From Chlamydiales bacterium (GTDB lineage: Bacteria; Chlamydiota; Chlamydiia; Chlamydiales; FEN-1388): a stretch of DNA of 15,646 nt. The stretch lies in contig JAJFUY010000165.1 of assembly GCA_021372185.1 (NCBI GenBank), positions 1 to 15,646 on the forward strand, in the 5' to 3' direction. The number at the start of each line of letters is the position of its first letter. Position 1 is the stretch's first letter. Position numbers and translations under genes: made by a program. Below, piece after piece: positions 1 to 6,815 of this stretch. Below the pieces are notes generated by a model, which was given only the letters and a program-made list of their open reading frames with translations, was not told where the DNA came from and did no database searches.

Positions 1-119
1 TCAAGTAAATTTTGCCATAACTGTTGAGGATTTGTGGCTCCGGGAAAGCGGCATCCAATGCCAATAACGGCAATCTCTAAACCGTTCATTTGCTTGTGTT
101 TACAGTACTCTTCGTACAT
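1..119 (-). CDS. Polyketide synthase-type beta-ketoacyl synthase, N-terminal fragment (cut by window edge)
   Basis: Reading the minus strand from an ATG at 119 gives 39 codons that run off the left edge. They include the stretch GLEIAVIGIGCRFPGA followed by NPQQLWQNLL. This is the classic opening of the ketosynthase domain of modular type I polyketide synthases and PKS/NRPS hybrids. FabF-type fatty acid enzymes normally lack the GCRFPGA signature. Frame is closed upstream by a stop at 138-140. Other possible starts are GTG at 125 and an internal ATG at 89 (MNGLEIAV); none has a strong ribosome binding site, so the start is uncertain. The catalytic Cys-His-His residues lie outside the window. 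The gene diverges from pssA. The product made cannot be inferred from this fragment. Confidence 0.82.
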   Translation of the reverse strand, partial: MYEEYCKHKQMNGLEIAVIGIGCRFPGATNPQQLWQNLL

Positions 120-156
120 ATTCACATACTCAGTTTTTCACGAGCGTTTTAATAAA

Positions 157-205
157 GCCGAAAGAAATGTAGCAGATTTATCGATCCAAGAAAAGAACTT
201 TCGGC
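157..205. repeat. 8-bp inverted repeat between the divergent PKS and pssA genes
   Basis: GCCGAAAG at 157-164 is answered by CTTTCGGC at 198-205, with a 33-base spacer, in the 154-bp region between the PKS-type gene and pssA. It could be an operator or a weak RNA stem. The arms are short and the spacer long, so chance remains possible. Confidence 0.3.
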
Positions 206-219
206 CAGAAATTTTTCAA

Positions 220-248
220 GCGACAAATACCTTACCATGTGCTATAAA
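220..248 (+). promoter_or_regulatory. Putative sigma-70/66-type promoter of pssA
   Basis: GCGACA at 220-225 (four of six matches to TTGACA) is followed by a 17-base spacer and TATAAA at 243-248 (five of six matches to TATAAT). Transcription would begin near 255, leaving a leader of about 19 bases before the pssA ATG at 274. The spacing and position fit; there is no experimental support. Confidence 0.4.
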
Positions 249-273
249 GTTCTGGTACGTTTTTTAGGTAAAA

Positions 274-1086
274 ATGAAACAGATTACTCTTCTTCCCAAC
301 ATGATTACAGCATTTGGACTGTCTTGTGGATTATTTGTTATTTTTAAAATGACAATGACTGAAAATGGTAACGCTACCTATCCTGTACTATTAGCCACAA
401 CAGGCATATTACTTGTAGCTGCTGTCGCAGATCTCCTTGACGGAGCATTAGCTCGCGCCATGAAAATTGAAAGCGAATTTGGCGGAGTTTTTGACTCGCT
501 AGGCGATGCTGTCTCTTTTGGTGTTGCCCCCTCGGTCATCGCTATAAAAAGCCTCTCTTTACAGTCTGGCACGCCGCTTGCATTTCTTGTTACTATTGCT
601 GCGACTATTTTTACTATCTGTGGAGTCTTACGCCTTGTACGCTTTAACATAAGCAACCTACAGGCAAGGGGTAACAAAGAACACATGGATGCCAACAAGA
701 AGCACTTTACTGGCCTTCCAATACCGGCTGGTGCCGCGGCTGCAGTGTCTGGTAACCTCATTTTAGTTTCTGAAGAATTTCAAAATCACTTTTTTATCGA
801 CGATGAAACTCGCGCCTGGATTATGATTGCCCAAATGATTACTCTGGGCTATTTTATGGTAAGCCAGTGGAAATTTCCAAGCCTTAAAACCCTTCGTTTA
901 CCGGTTGCATCGTTCCAGGTGCTGCTTACAACAGTCGTTAGCGCTATGGTAATTTTCTATGGCATCCTTCATTACTTTGCTATTGTCTTTTTTCTTGCTT
1001 CCTGGGGCTATCTTATCATCGCATGGCTCTTTTCTCTAACCCGCATTATCTTCAAAAAAAAAGCGCAAGCATCGACTGTATCTTAA
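274..1086 (+). CDS. pssA: CDP-diacylglycerol--serine O-phosphatidyltransferase
   Basis: It transfers the phosphatidyl group from CDP-diacylglycerol to L-serine, making phosphatidylserine, the precursor of phosphatidylethanolamine, in the inner membrane. The 270-aa protein carries the complete CDP-alcohol phosphatidyltransferase motif at residues 53-78: D53-LL-D56-G57-AL-A60-R61, eight residues, G70, three residues, D74, three residues, D78. All four metal-binding aspartates are present. About six to seven hydrophobic segments surround it, and the C-terminus is lysine-rich. The opening LPNMITAFGLSCGLFVIFK resembles chlamydial PssA as I recall it. The ATG start has a weak TAGGT ribosome site just upstream. 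The stop codon overlaps that of the convergent LOG-family gene (shared TTAA at 1083-1086). An archaetidylserine or phosphatidylglycerol-phosphate synthase is possible but less likely. Confidence 0.9.
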   Translation: MKQITLLPNMITAFGLSCGLFVIFKMTMTENGNATYPVLLATTGILLVAAVADLLDGALARAMKIESEFGGVFDSLGDAVSFGVAPSVIAIKSLSLQSGTPLAFLVTIAATIFTICGVLRLVRFNISNLQARGNKEHMDANKKHFTGLPIPAGAAAAVSGNLILVSEEFQNHFFIDDETRAWIMIAQMITLGYFMVSQWKFPSLKTLRLPVASFQVLLTTVVSAMVIFYGILHYFAIVFFLASWGYLIIAWLFSLTRIIFKKKAQASTVS

Positions 1087-3188
1087 GCTAAATTAACAAA
1101 ACCCAAGGGTTCCATTGGACTGTCTTTTGAGATAATGAGTTCGCCCTTAAAGTAGCGGCGGTAGATGTCGAGGGCTTGTTGGGCAGTTTGTACGCAGTAA
1201 AAGCAGCTGGAGACCCATTCTGAGCCTTTGATAGTGCCGTTGTTGAGGTTTGCTTGAAAACGGGAGGTTATTTTATCTTTCCAGTAGTTGAGCTCGCCTA
1301 CTAACAAAATTGGTGTGGGCATGACACAGCCTACTTTTCTTCTTACTTCTTCTAGGCAGTATTCAAAGTCGGTTCCTATACCTCCCATGACAAAGATAGG
1401 AAAATCTAGGTTAAACTCTGCCTGGCGCTCTACTAGTTCATAGTGCCTGTAGGTCATTTTTGCTTCTATATAGGGGTTTGCACGCTGTTCATTGACTACG
1501 GCTTGGCTAGAGGAGCGAAAATCTGAAAGTCTGGCTCCAGACAAAATTTTTAAGTCTTTGGCAATACGGTTACCTGTTTCCATAGCTCCTGGGCCACCTC
1601 CTGTAATAAGAACGAGGGGTGTATCGCTTTTAAGAAGTGGGTGAGAGGTCGTACTTCTCATCTCAATTACCCCCTTTAAGACATCAGTTAAGAGCTCATC
1701 AAAACCACCTGAGAGTAAGTTAGAGCCATATACCCCAAAGGTAGTGGCTTTAATAAAGGTCTCTGTTTGATTAAGGGGCACAAACATACCCGTTTCACGC
1801 TTTGGTTTTTGCACGTACTGCAGCACCTTACCCGTAATCTCATCTACCCAATAGACAGGGATAGCAAATTTATAGAGGTCATTCATCATCGCGCGGTCTT
1901 CATAAGAAAAAAACTGGCCATGACTGCAGGATGGATACTGAAAATAGATACCTTTTAGGCAAGATGACACCCTATCTGATAAGAGCATACGCTTCATAAT
2001 GGGAGATGGGAAATAGCGGGTAAGAAGTACCCCTTGGCTTGTTATATCCCCGTCTTCTATAGCCTTTAAATAGGGATAGGTTGGCTGCTGCTCGATAAAG
2101 CGTGAAATAAGTAAGGCTTGACGCGTCCCGTGCGTGATACCTGGTAGGTCATGAAACACTGCCGGCTTTACTGTCCAGTCAGAGCTTTTAAGCTCTTTCA
2201 TCTGCTGTCCCTTTACTACAAATACACTTGTGCGCTCTTCTATAGGTTGTGGGGCGGTATTAAATGCTGTAAAAAGAGAATTTACATCTTCTAGACATAT
2301 CTGTAGCTGGTCTCTATCAGAGAAAAAGACGTGCTCACGATAGGGCTCAAGAGTATAAAACTCTAGCGGTATGTCATTCAGCTCACGCTTTGATGATCCA
2401 TAAAGCTCATACACATCTCCTGAGGCTGTAGTATCTGGCTGTAAAACTGACGCTGTAGTGTGGGTGTACCCAGGAGATAAAAGCTCATCTACAACTCGAG
2501 CAAATACCGTTCTAATATGAAGTGGACTTGTACGTAAAAGCAAGATTTCATCATCTTCAACATTACGTGTTGCCCCTTCTAGCCATGCCTGGTGGAGGTG
2601 AAGCATATTTCTTAACGAGTATTTTTCATCATGAAGGGCTTTTGCCATGGTTGGTAAAAAGCCAAAAATTGAGCTTTCGTAGGTAATACGGCCATTTTTT
2701 AAGGCAAGATAGGCTATTGTTCTTCCATCTACCTTATCTAAAATCATATTATCGCTCCCCTGCATGCCGCCTAAAGATAATAGCGGCCTGCCCTGCCTAT
2801 CAGAGCGCCCAAACATGCGCGTAAGATAATCAGGATCTCGCACTCTTCGTCTTGTATCTGCCGCAAAGAGCTTTCCAATATAGGCGCCCACAGTTATCAG
2901 TGCGAGCATTTCACGCGCTATAGGGCCAATTGCATGTAGACGCACCTCAACTGTTGCTACTCTCAGCGCCTTATCAAGATCATACTTTTGGCCAATACCA
3001 TTTAGGCCAATTTGAGCTAAAGTACTCTTGATATTAAAAAAAACAAGCTCAGGTTCTATCTCAAAGCCAACAAAATTTGGGTGAATATTCTCTATAATAA
3101 CCTGTACGATACTTGTTTTTGGATCGATGCGCTCTATTTTTGTAATTTTGGCATCGGGCGTTACTAAGTCAAGTTGGGCAATATTCAT
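1083..3188 (-). CDS. Large LOG-family (lysine decarboxylase-like Rossmann) protein, chlamydial CT387-like
   Basis: The 701-residue protein has a C-terminal LOG-like Rossmann domain (about residues 480-650). The nucleotide-binding loop GGGPGAMETGN is at 530-540, and a second loop, MGGIGTDFE, at 601-609 corresponds to the PGGxGTxxE signature of LOG phosphoribohydrolases. LOG enzymes cleave cytokinin or other nucleoside 5'-monophosphates at the N-glycosidic bond. Here the first Pro of the second motif is Met, and nearly 480 residues precede the domain, far more than the roughly 200 aa of ordinary LOG proteins. The N-terminal region has no motif I recognise. I recall a similarly long protein next to the MYG1 gene in Chlamydia (CT387). 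The start is ATG at 3188, preceded by AAAAGG five bases upstream. It is convergent with pssA and divergent from the MYG1 operon. Substrate unknown. Confidence 0.75.
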   Translation of the reverse strand: MNIAQLDLVTPDAKITKIERIDPKTSIVQVIIENIHPNFVGFEIEPELVFFNIKSTLAQIGLNGIGQKYDLDKALRVATVEVRLHAIGPIAREMLALITVGAYIGKLFAADTRRRVRDPDYLTRMFGRSDRQGRPLLSLGGMQGSDNMILDKVDGRTIAYLALKNGRITYESSIFGFLPTMAKALHDEKYSLRNMLHLHQAWLEGATRNVEDDEILLLRTSPLHIRTVFARVVDELLSPGYTHTTASVLQPDTTASGDVYELYGSSKRELNDIPLEFYTLEPYREHVFFSDRDQLQICLEDVNSLFTAFNTAPQPIEERTSVFVVKGQQMKELKSSDWTVKPAVFHDLPGITHGTRQALLISRFIEQQPTYPYLKAIEDGDITSQGVLLTRYFPSPIMKRMLLSDRVSSCLKGIYFQYPSCSHGQFFSYEDRAMMNDLYKFAIPVYWVDEITGKVLQYVQKPKRETGMFVPLNQTETFIKATTFGVYGSNLLSGGFDELLTDVLKGVIEMRSTTSHPLLKSDTPLVLITGGGPGAMETGNRIAKDLKILSGARLSDFRSSSQAVVNEQRANPYIEAKMTYRHYELVERQAEFNLDFPIFVMGGIGTDFEYCLEEVRRKVGCVMPTPILLVGELNYWKDKITSRFQANLNNGTIKGSEWVSSCFYCVQTAQQALDIYRRYFKGELIISKDSPMEPLGFVNLA

Positions 3189-3190
3189 AA

Positions 3191-3214
3191 AGACCTTTTG
3201 GGTAATTAAGGCTC
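3191..3214 (-). promoter_or_regulatory. Leader/RBS element of the LOG-family gene, shared with the gene at 7387
   Basis: On the gene strand this reads GAGCCTTAATTACC, then CAAAAGGTCT, just before the ATG. It closely resembles the leader of the Cys-rich gene (7389-7414), which has GAACCTTAATTAC then AAGAGGTCT. The purine-rich part is the ribosome binding site. The conserved CCTTAATTAC part is not explained by ribosome binding alone. Confidence 0.4.
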
Positions 3215-3329
3215 AAGAGGTTCAATACCTCGTATCCTTTCTTTTACACATTAAGGACATTATTTGCTATTTGCCATAAAAGCGCAAATTTCGATAATGG
3301 AGGGTTTTACACTGAAAGGCTGTACTCTT

Positions 3330-4223
3330 ATGAATCAATCAACTCCCAAAATTCCGCGTTCTGTAGGCACCCATGATGGCACGTTTCATGCTGATGAAGT
3401 GACTGCATGCGCACTTTTAGAGTACTTTAACCTTATCGACCACGATAAAATCAAGCGGACACGTAACGCTGATGACCTGCGCACGTGCGAATTTGTCTGC
3501 GACGTAGGCGGCATTTATGATGCATCTATCAAACGCTTTGACCACCACCAGGCAGATTATAAGGGCCCATTAAGCTCAGCTGGCATGATTTTGGAGTATT
3601 TAAAGCAAACAGGCGTTCTTAAAGCCAAAGAATTTGACTTCTTTAATAACTCGCTTGTTCGTGGTGTAGACGCTCACGATAATGGCAAAGACCCCCAAAT
3701 CCCCGGATTTTGTACCTTTTCTCAGGTAGTTTCTAATTTTACCCCTATTCACTACGATGCGACACCAGAAACGCAAGATGCCGCCTTTTTAGAAGCTGAA
3801 AAGTTTGCTGTAGGACACATTTCAAGACTCTGGGAGCGCTACCAATACAACCAAACATGCCGAGATGTCGTTGAGCAGGCTATGGCTGATTTTCGTGACT
3901 GTTTAGTATTTGAAAAGTCTATCCCTTGGATGGATGCCTTCTTTGATTTAGATGGCGAGCGACATCCCGCACGTTTTGTCATTATGCCTTCAGGCAAATG
4001 CTGGAAGCTCCGCGGCATCCCCCCAAGTTGCGATGATAAAATGAAAGTACGTCAACCACTGCCAGAAGAATGGGCCGGATTATTAGATGAAGACCTCCAA
4101 AAGATCTCCGGCATCCCGGGCGCCCTCTTTTGCCATAAAGGCCGCTTTATCTCAGTCTGGAAAACACGCCAAGACGCAGAAACTGCCCTGCAGCGCGTGC
4201 TACAAGTAAGGAGTATGCATTGA
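3330..4223 (+). CDS. MYG1-family metal-dependent hydrolase (DHH-like)
   Basis: The 297-residue protein is of the MYG1/UPF0160 family, whose eukaryotic members are 3'-5' RNA exonucleases related to DHH phosphoesterases. The likely metal ligands are all visible: GTHDGTFHADEV at 13-24 (H15, D16, H20, D22), VCDVGG at 56-61, RFDHHQ at 69-74 and RGVDAHDNG at 111-119. I start it at ATG 3330 because the conserved HDGTFHADE motif then lies at the usual distance from the N-terminus and GAAAGG lies about ten bases upstream. A longer TTG start at 3264 would add 22 unconserved residues. It leads an operon: its TGA stop overlaps the TTG start of the HIT gene. The pairing of MYG1 and HIT genes matches CT386-CT385 of C. 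trachomatis as I remember it. The substrate in bacteria is not established. Confidence 0.88.
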   Translation: MNQSTPKIPRSVGTHDGTFHADEVTACALLEYFNLIDHDKIKRTRNADDLRTCEFVCDVGGIYDASIKRFDHHQADYKGPLSSAGMILEYLKQTGVLKAKEFDFFNNSLVRGVDAHDNGKDPQIPGFCTFSQVVSNFTPIHYDATPETQDAAFLEAEKFAVGHISRLWERYQYNQTCRDVVEQAMADFRDCLVFEKSIPWMDAFFDLDGERHPARFVIMPSGKCWKLRGIPPSCDDKMKVRQPLPEEWAGLLDEDLQKISGIPGALFCHKGRFISVWKTRQDAETALQRVLQVRSMH

Positions 4224-4561
4224 GCCACAAAAATATCTTCTTAAGAATCATTGACGAAGAGATCCCTTGCGATAAAGTGTTTGAAAATGAACGCATTTTA
4301 GCGTTTAAAGACATAGCACCTGCTGCTCCCGTACATATCTTGATTGTGCCCAAAAAGCCGCTATCAAACATCTCAGAAATCACAGAAGCTGACGGACCAC
4401 TCATTGCCGAAGTTTTTATGATAGCAAACGATTTAGCCAAAAAATATAAGCTCTCTGAGGGCTATAGAATACTCACCAACAACGGCCCCATGGCTGGCCA
4501 AACGGTGTTTCAGCTGCATTTTCACCTAATCGGAGGATGCCACCTTGGACCTGTCGCCTAA
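4220..4561 (+). CDS. HIT-family (Hint-like) nucleotide hydrolase with altered triad
   Basis: The 113-aa protein aligns along its length with Hint-type histidine triad proteins, which hydrolyse nucleoside phosphoramidates and acyl-adenylates. Landmarks are D31 and H39 in FKDIAPAAPVHILIVPKKP, NNG at 87-89, and GQTVFQLHFHLIGG at 93-106. The usual triad HxHxHxx reads Q98-L-H100-F-H102-L: the first His is Gln (codon CAG), while the His expected to act as nucleophile, H100, is intact. The start is TTG at 4220, supported by AAGGAG at 4208-4213 six bases upstream. It overlaps the TGA of the MYG1 gene, implying translational coupling. The 3' end overlaps the next gene's start by 17 bases. Confidence 0.9.
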   Translation: MSHKNIFLRIIDEEIPCDKVFENERILAFKDIAPAAPVHILIVPKKPLSNISEITEADGPLIAEVFMIANDLAKKYKLSEGYRILTNNGPMAGQTVFQLHFHLIGGCHLGPVA

Positions 4562-5078
4562 AAACACCGGCTTATTACTTGTAGATATCCAAGAAAAGCT
4601 TTTTGGCAAAATCTATGAACACGACAAACTACTCACAAAGCTCCAAATACTAGCCCGTGCATCTAGCCTCTTAGAAATTCCTATTTTTTTAACCGAACAA
4701 TACCCTCAAGGATTGGGCAAAACAGTCCAAGTGATAGCGGATATCACTCAAGCCCACCCAAAAACTACCTTTTCTGTTTTAGGTGATAGCCTAATAAAAG
4801 AAGAACTAAAAAAAGCGGCACGTGACTATTGGATTGTGGCTGGAATCGAAAGCCACGTATGCATACTCCAAACTGTACGCGACCTACTAAAAAATGGCTA
4901 CAAACCAATAGTAGTGCAAGATGCCATCTCAAGCCGCAATCTACTCGATCATACATCCGCCTTACAAGAAATGAGAGCCCTCGGCGCACGCATCACCACC
5001 ACAGAAACGCTCCTCTTTGAGCTCATGCAAGATGCCAAGCACCCTCACTTCAAAGCAATCTCCACTCTGATCAAATAA
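4545..5078 (+). CDS. Isochorismatase-family cysteine hydrolase
   Basis: The 177-aa protein is an isochorismatase-like hydrolase of the short type resembling eukaryotic ISOC1/ISOC2. The catalytic triad of the superfamily is visible: D14 in LLLVDIQ, K73 in HPKTTFS, and C106 in GIESHVCILQT, the last being the typical cis-peptide and nucleophile segment. Relatives include nicotinamidases, but the absence of the nicotinamidase metal-ligand DxHxxxH pattern argues against that activity, so the substrate is unknown. The start is TTG at 4545: GGAGG at 4532-4536 lies eight bases upstream inside the end of the HIT gene. It is the third gene of the MYG1-HIT operon and is followed by a strong terminator. 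Confidence 0.87.
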   Translation: MDLSPKNTGLLLVDIQEKLFGKIYEHDKLLTKLQILARASSLLEIPIFLTEQYPQGLGKTVQVIADITQAHPKTTFSVLGDSLIKEELKKAARDYWIVAGIESHVCILQTVRDLLKNGYKPIVVQDAISSRNLLDHTSALQEMRALGARITTTETLLFELMQDAKHPHFKAISTLIK

Positions 5079-5091
5079 AAATACAAAATTA

Positions 5092-5119
5092 TAACAGGAT
5101 GCGCTAGCGCATCCTGTTA
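5092..5119 (+). terminator. Rho-independent terminator of the MYG1-HIT-isochorismatase operon
   Basis: A perfect 28-base palindrome (14-bp arms: TAACAGGATGCGCT and its complement) lies 14 bases after the isochorismatase stop and is followed by ATTTTCTTGTTTT. The GC-rich stem centre and T-rich tail fit an intrinsic terminator. The RNA would form a tight stem with the central bases as loop. Confidence 0.8.
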
Positions 5120-5188
5120 ATTTTCTTGTTTTGCTACTTTTGCTTTAAAGAGATTTCTTTTATTTGCGAAATTAATTAGGAAAACCCC

Positions 5189-5509
5189 ATGAAATACGTA
5201 CTTTTACTATCTATCTTTGCAGTAAGTACACTTATGGCATCTATGCCATTTCAAGTAGATTCTGCTACACACACAATTTACATCCCATGTCTACATGATC
5301 TAGACCAATCAGAGGCGCTCATAGAAAAAGCAATCGCTAGCCTACCCCCTAAATCCTTTGTATCGTACAGACTTCCCCTTGGCATGACAGGCTATACCTC
5401 TCACGAGGCTGATGGCTCAATAAAGACTGTCTATATTGACGGAGAATTTGGACCGTGGGACCCTCCAACATTTGATGGCTTTGTTGAATATGACTTACTA
5501 TATAAATGA
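5189..5509 (+). CDS. Small secreted protein of unknown function
   Basis: The product is 106 aa, with a convincing Sec signal peptide (MKYVLLLSIFAVSTLMA, likely cut near residues 17-18). The mature part of about 88 residues has one Cys (in YIPCLHDLD) and an acidic, aromatic C-terminus. I do not recognise a family. The start is ATG 5189, preceded by TAGGAA. Its upstream sequence ATTAATTAGGAAAACCCC resembles the TTAATTA-containing leaders of two other genes here. The gene stands alone after the operon terminator. Its stop codon lies inside the first of the three 11-bp operator-like sites that precede the Fic gene. A periplasmic or secreted role is likely, but nothing more can be said. Confidence 0.65.
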   Translation: MKYVLLLSIFAVSTLMASMPFQVDSATHTIYIPCLHDLDQSEALIEKAIASLPPKSFVSYRLPLGMTGYTSHEADGSIKTVYIDGEFGPWDPPTFDGFVEYDLLYK

Positions 5510-5561
5510 GTTATAGAAGCTTGCCCTATAACTCATAATATGGTATAAAAATGAGTTATAG
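5506..5561 (+). promoter_or_regulatory. Three alternating 11-bp operator-like sites around the fic promoter
   Basis: The 11-mer ATGAGTTATAG occurs at 5506-5516 and 5551-5561, and its exact complement CTATAACTCAT at 5526-5536. Start-to-start distances are 20 and 25 bases. Sites two and three flank the predicted -10 box (5544-5549), and site two touches the -35 box. Sites one and two could also pair as an RNA hairpin with a 9-base loop. Three exact copies of an 11-mer in 56 bp, arranged around a promoter, are typical of a repressor operator. The natural candidates to bind it are the HigA-type regulator or the Fic protein's own winged-helix end. Confidence 0.65.
5521..5549 (+). promoter_or_regulatory. 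Putative promoter of the fic-higA unit
   Basis: TTGCCC at 5521-5526 (four of six matches to TTGACA), a 17-base spacer, and TATAAA at 5544-5549. The start of transcription would fall near 5556, inside the third operator-like site, so binding there should block initiation. The Fic ATG follows at 5580 with AGAGG at 5565-5569. Confidence 0.5.
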
Positions 5562-5579
5562 AAAAGAGGTCTATAAATC

Positions 5580-6671
5580 ATGCTTTGGAACTGGCAGCTG
5601 CCTAATTGGCCACATTTTACTTATAATCCAGAAGCCATCGAAGATTTAGAGAAAAAATTTCTAGTGAAAACTGGCTCAGCACACGCCTTTTTAAAGAGTG
5701 TTGATGACCAAGAACGCAAACAATTTATTGTAGAAATAATGAGCGTTGAGGGCGTAGAAAGCTCAAAAATTGAAGGTGAATATCTCGAAAGAGAAAGCCT
5801 CCAATCCTCCATAAGAAAACATTTTGGCTTACAAACCGCTGAACGCAAAAAAAATGACCGAGAAAGCGGGATGGCGGATCTTTTGTATAGCGTGTTTGAA
5901 ACCTACGATAAACCACTTACGCATGATATGCTCTATAACTGGCATGCCATGCTGTTCAAAAACTCATCTCATTTGGAGAGTCTTGGCGCCTACCGCACGC
6001 ATGAAGACCCCATGCAGATTGTTTCTGGACGATTAGACCGTCGAAGAGTCTTTTTTGAAGCGCCCCCATCGCACCATGTAACACATGAAATGAACCAGCT
6101 CATTACATGGTATAACTCTGTAAAGATGCCAACCCTAGCCAAGGCCTGCATACTGCATGTCTACTTTGAAAGCATCCACCCTTTTGAAGATGGCAACGGC
6201 AGAATAGGCCGCGCACTTGTTGAAAAATCCCTTTCTTGTGATGTAGACCACCCAATAGTACTTGCTATCTCTCAATGTATAGAAAAAAACAAAAAAACCT
6301 ACTACCAGGAACTTGAGCGCTGTAATCGCACGTTAGACGTGCAATCTTGGGTTGCCTTTTTTGCTGATATAATCCTGCAGGCACAAAATGACTCTATAGA
6401 GTTACTCCAGTTTTTATTGACTAAAGCCAAAATGTTTCACACTCTTGCAGGTAAACTCAATCCACGCCAAGAAAAAGTGCTCTTACGCATGTTCCAAGAA
6501 GGCCCAAAAGGCTTTGAAGGCGGCCTCAATGCCGATAAATACATGGCCATAACGGGCGCTCCTCGAGCTACCACAACACGCGACCTAAACGATCTCGTAG
6601 AAAAAGGCGCTCTCAAAAAAACAGGTGAACTTCGTCATACACGCTACCATCTACTTCTAGACGCCAAATGA
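5580..6671 (+). CDS. Fic-family protein (class II AMP-transferase) with DUF4172-type N-terminus and C-terminal winged helix
   Basis: Fic proteins usually transfer AMP from ATP to a hydroxyl side chain of a target protein. The 363-aa protein has the complete active-site motif HPFEDGNGRIGR at 200-211, including catalytic H200 and the metal- and phosphate-binding residues. N-terminal to it is an inhibitory helix motif of the (S/T)xxxE(G/N) type, S61-SKI-E65-G66, making it a class II, self-inhibited Fic protein. The opening LWNWQLPNWPHFTYN matches the DUF4172 N-terminal domain found on such proteins and supports the ATG at 5580. Residues about 295-360 look like a winged helix-turn-helix (PRQEKVLLRMF to LRHTRYHLLL), suggesting DNA binding. 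It is preceded by an operator-like array and followed in frame by a HigB remnant, then HigA. The target is unknown; a host-directed effector role is an alternative to a cell-internal role. Confidence 0.88.
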   Translation: MLWNWQLPNWPHFTYNPEAIEDLEKKFLVKTGSAHAFLKSVDDQERKQFIVEIMSVEGVESSKIEGEYLERESLQSSIRKHFGLQTAERKKNDRESGMADLLYSVFETYDKPLTHDMLYNWHAMLFKNSSHLESLGAYRTHEDPMQIVSGRLDRRRVFFEAPPSHHVTHEMNQLITWYNSVKMPTLAKACILHVYFESIHPFEDGNGRIGRALVEKSLSCDVDHPIVLAISQCIEKNKKTYYQELERCNRTLDVQSWVAFFADIILQAQNDSIELLQFLLTKAKMFHTLAGKLNPRQEKVLLRMFQEGPKGFEGGLNADKYMAITGAPRATTTRDLNDLVEKGALKKTGELRHTRYHLLLDAK

Positions 6672-6806
6672 GACGCCCAAAAATGCATTTGCAAGAAAAC
6701 ACCTTGTTTACGAGGATACTATAGCATAAGAATTAATGATCAGTGGCGTGTAATTTTTAAGTGGAACAATCAGCCATCTGAAGTAGAAATAGTTGATTAT
6801 CATTAG
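6672..6806 (+). pseudogene. higB: HigB/RelE-type toxin remnant (C-terminal part only)
   Basis: The frame directly after the Fic TGA reads 44 codons to TAG at 6804-6806. It has no plausible start of its own beyond an out-of-frame ATG. From 6714 it reads G-Y-YSIRINDQWRVIFKW, ending in EVEIVDYH, which is the standard C-terminus of HigB toxins of the RelE/ParE superfamily, ribosome-dependent mRNA nucleases. Roughly the first two thirds of the toxin (about 60 residues) are missing, and 6672-6713 does not resemble HigB. The break probably marks a deletion or insertion junction with the fic gene. The remnant sits nine bases before higA, the normal order toxin-antitoxin. Because it shares the Fic frame, stop-codon readthrough would give a Fic-HigB tail fusion, though there is no evidence this occurs. 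Confidence 0.8.
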
Positions 6807-6815
6807 GAGAAAAAA

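Noticed and set aside
34..267. 77-codon plus-strand frame before pssA
   Set aside because: It overlaps the ketosynthase start on the other strand and the putative pssA promoter, has no ribosome site, and resembles no protein family.
3243..3272. TTTACA box before the MYG1 gene as a promoter
   Set aside because: No acceptable -10 hexamer occurs at 16-18 bases from it; the promoter of this operon remains unlocated.
3264..3329. Extended N-terminus of the MYG1-family protein from a TTG at 3264 or ATG at 3297
   Set aside because: The added residues precede the conserved core without any family resemblance, and neither codon has a ribosome site as good as that before ATG 3330.
4545..5078. Nicotinamidase (pncA) assignment for the isochorismatase-family protein
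   Set aside because: The DxHxxxH metal-binding pattern of nicotinamidases is not visible; the sequence is closer to ISOC-type proteins.
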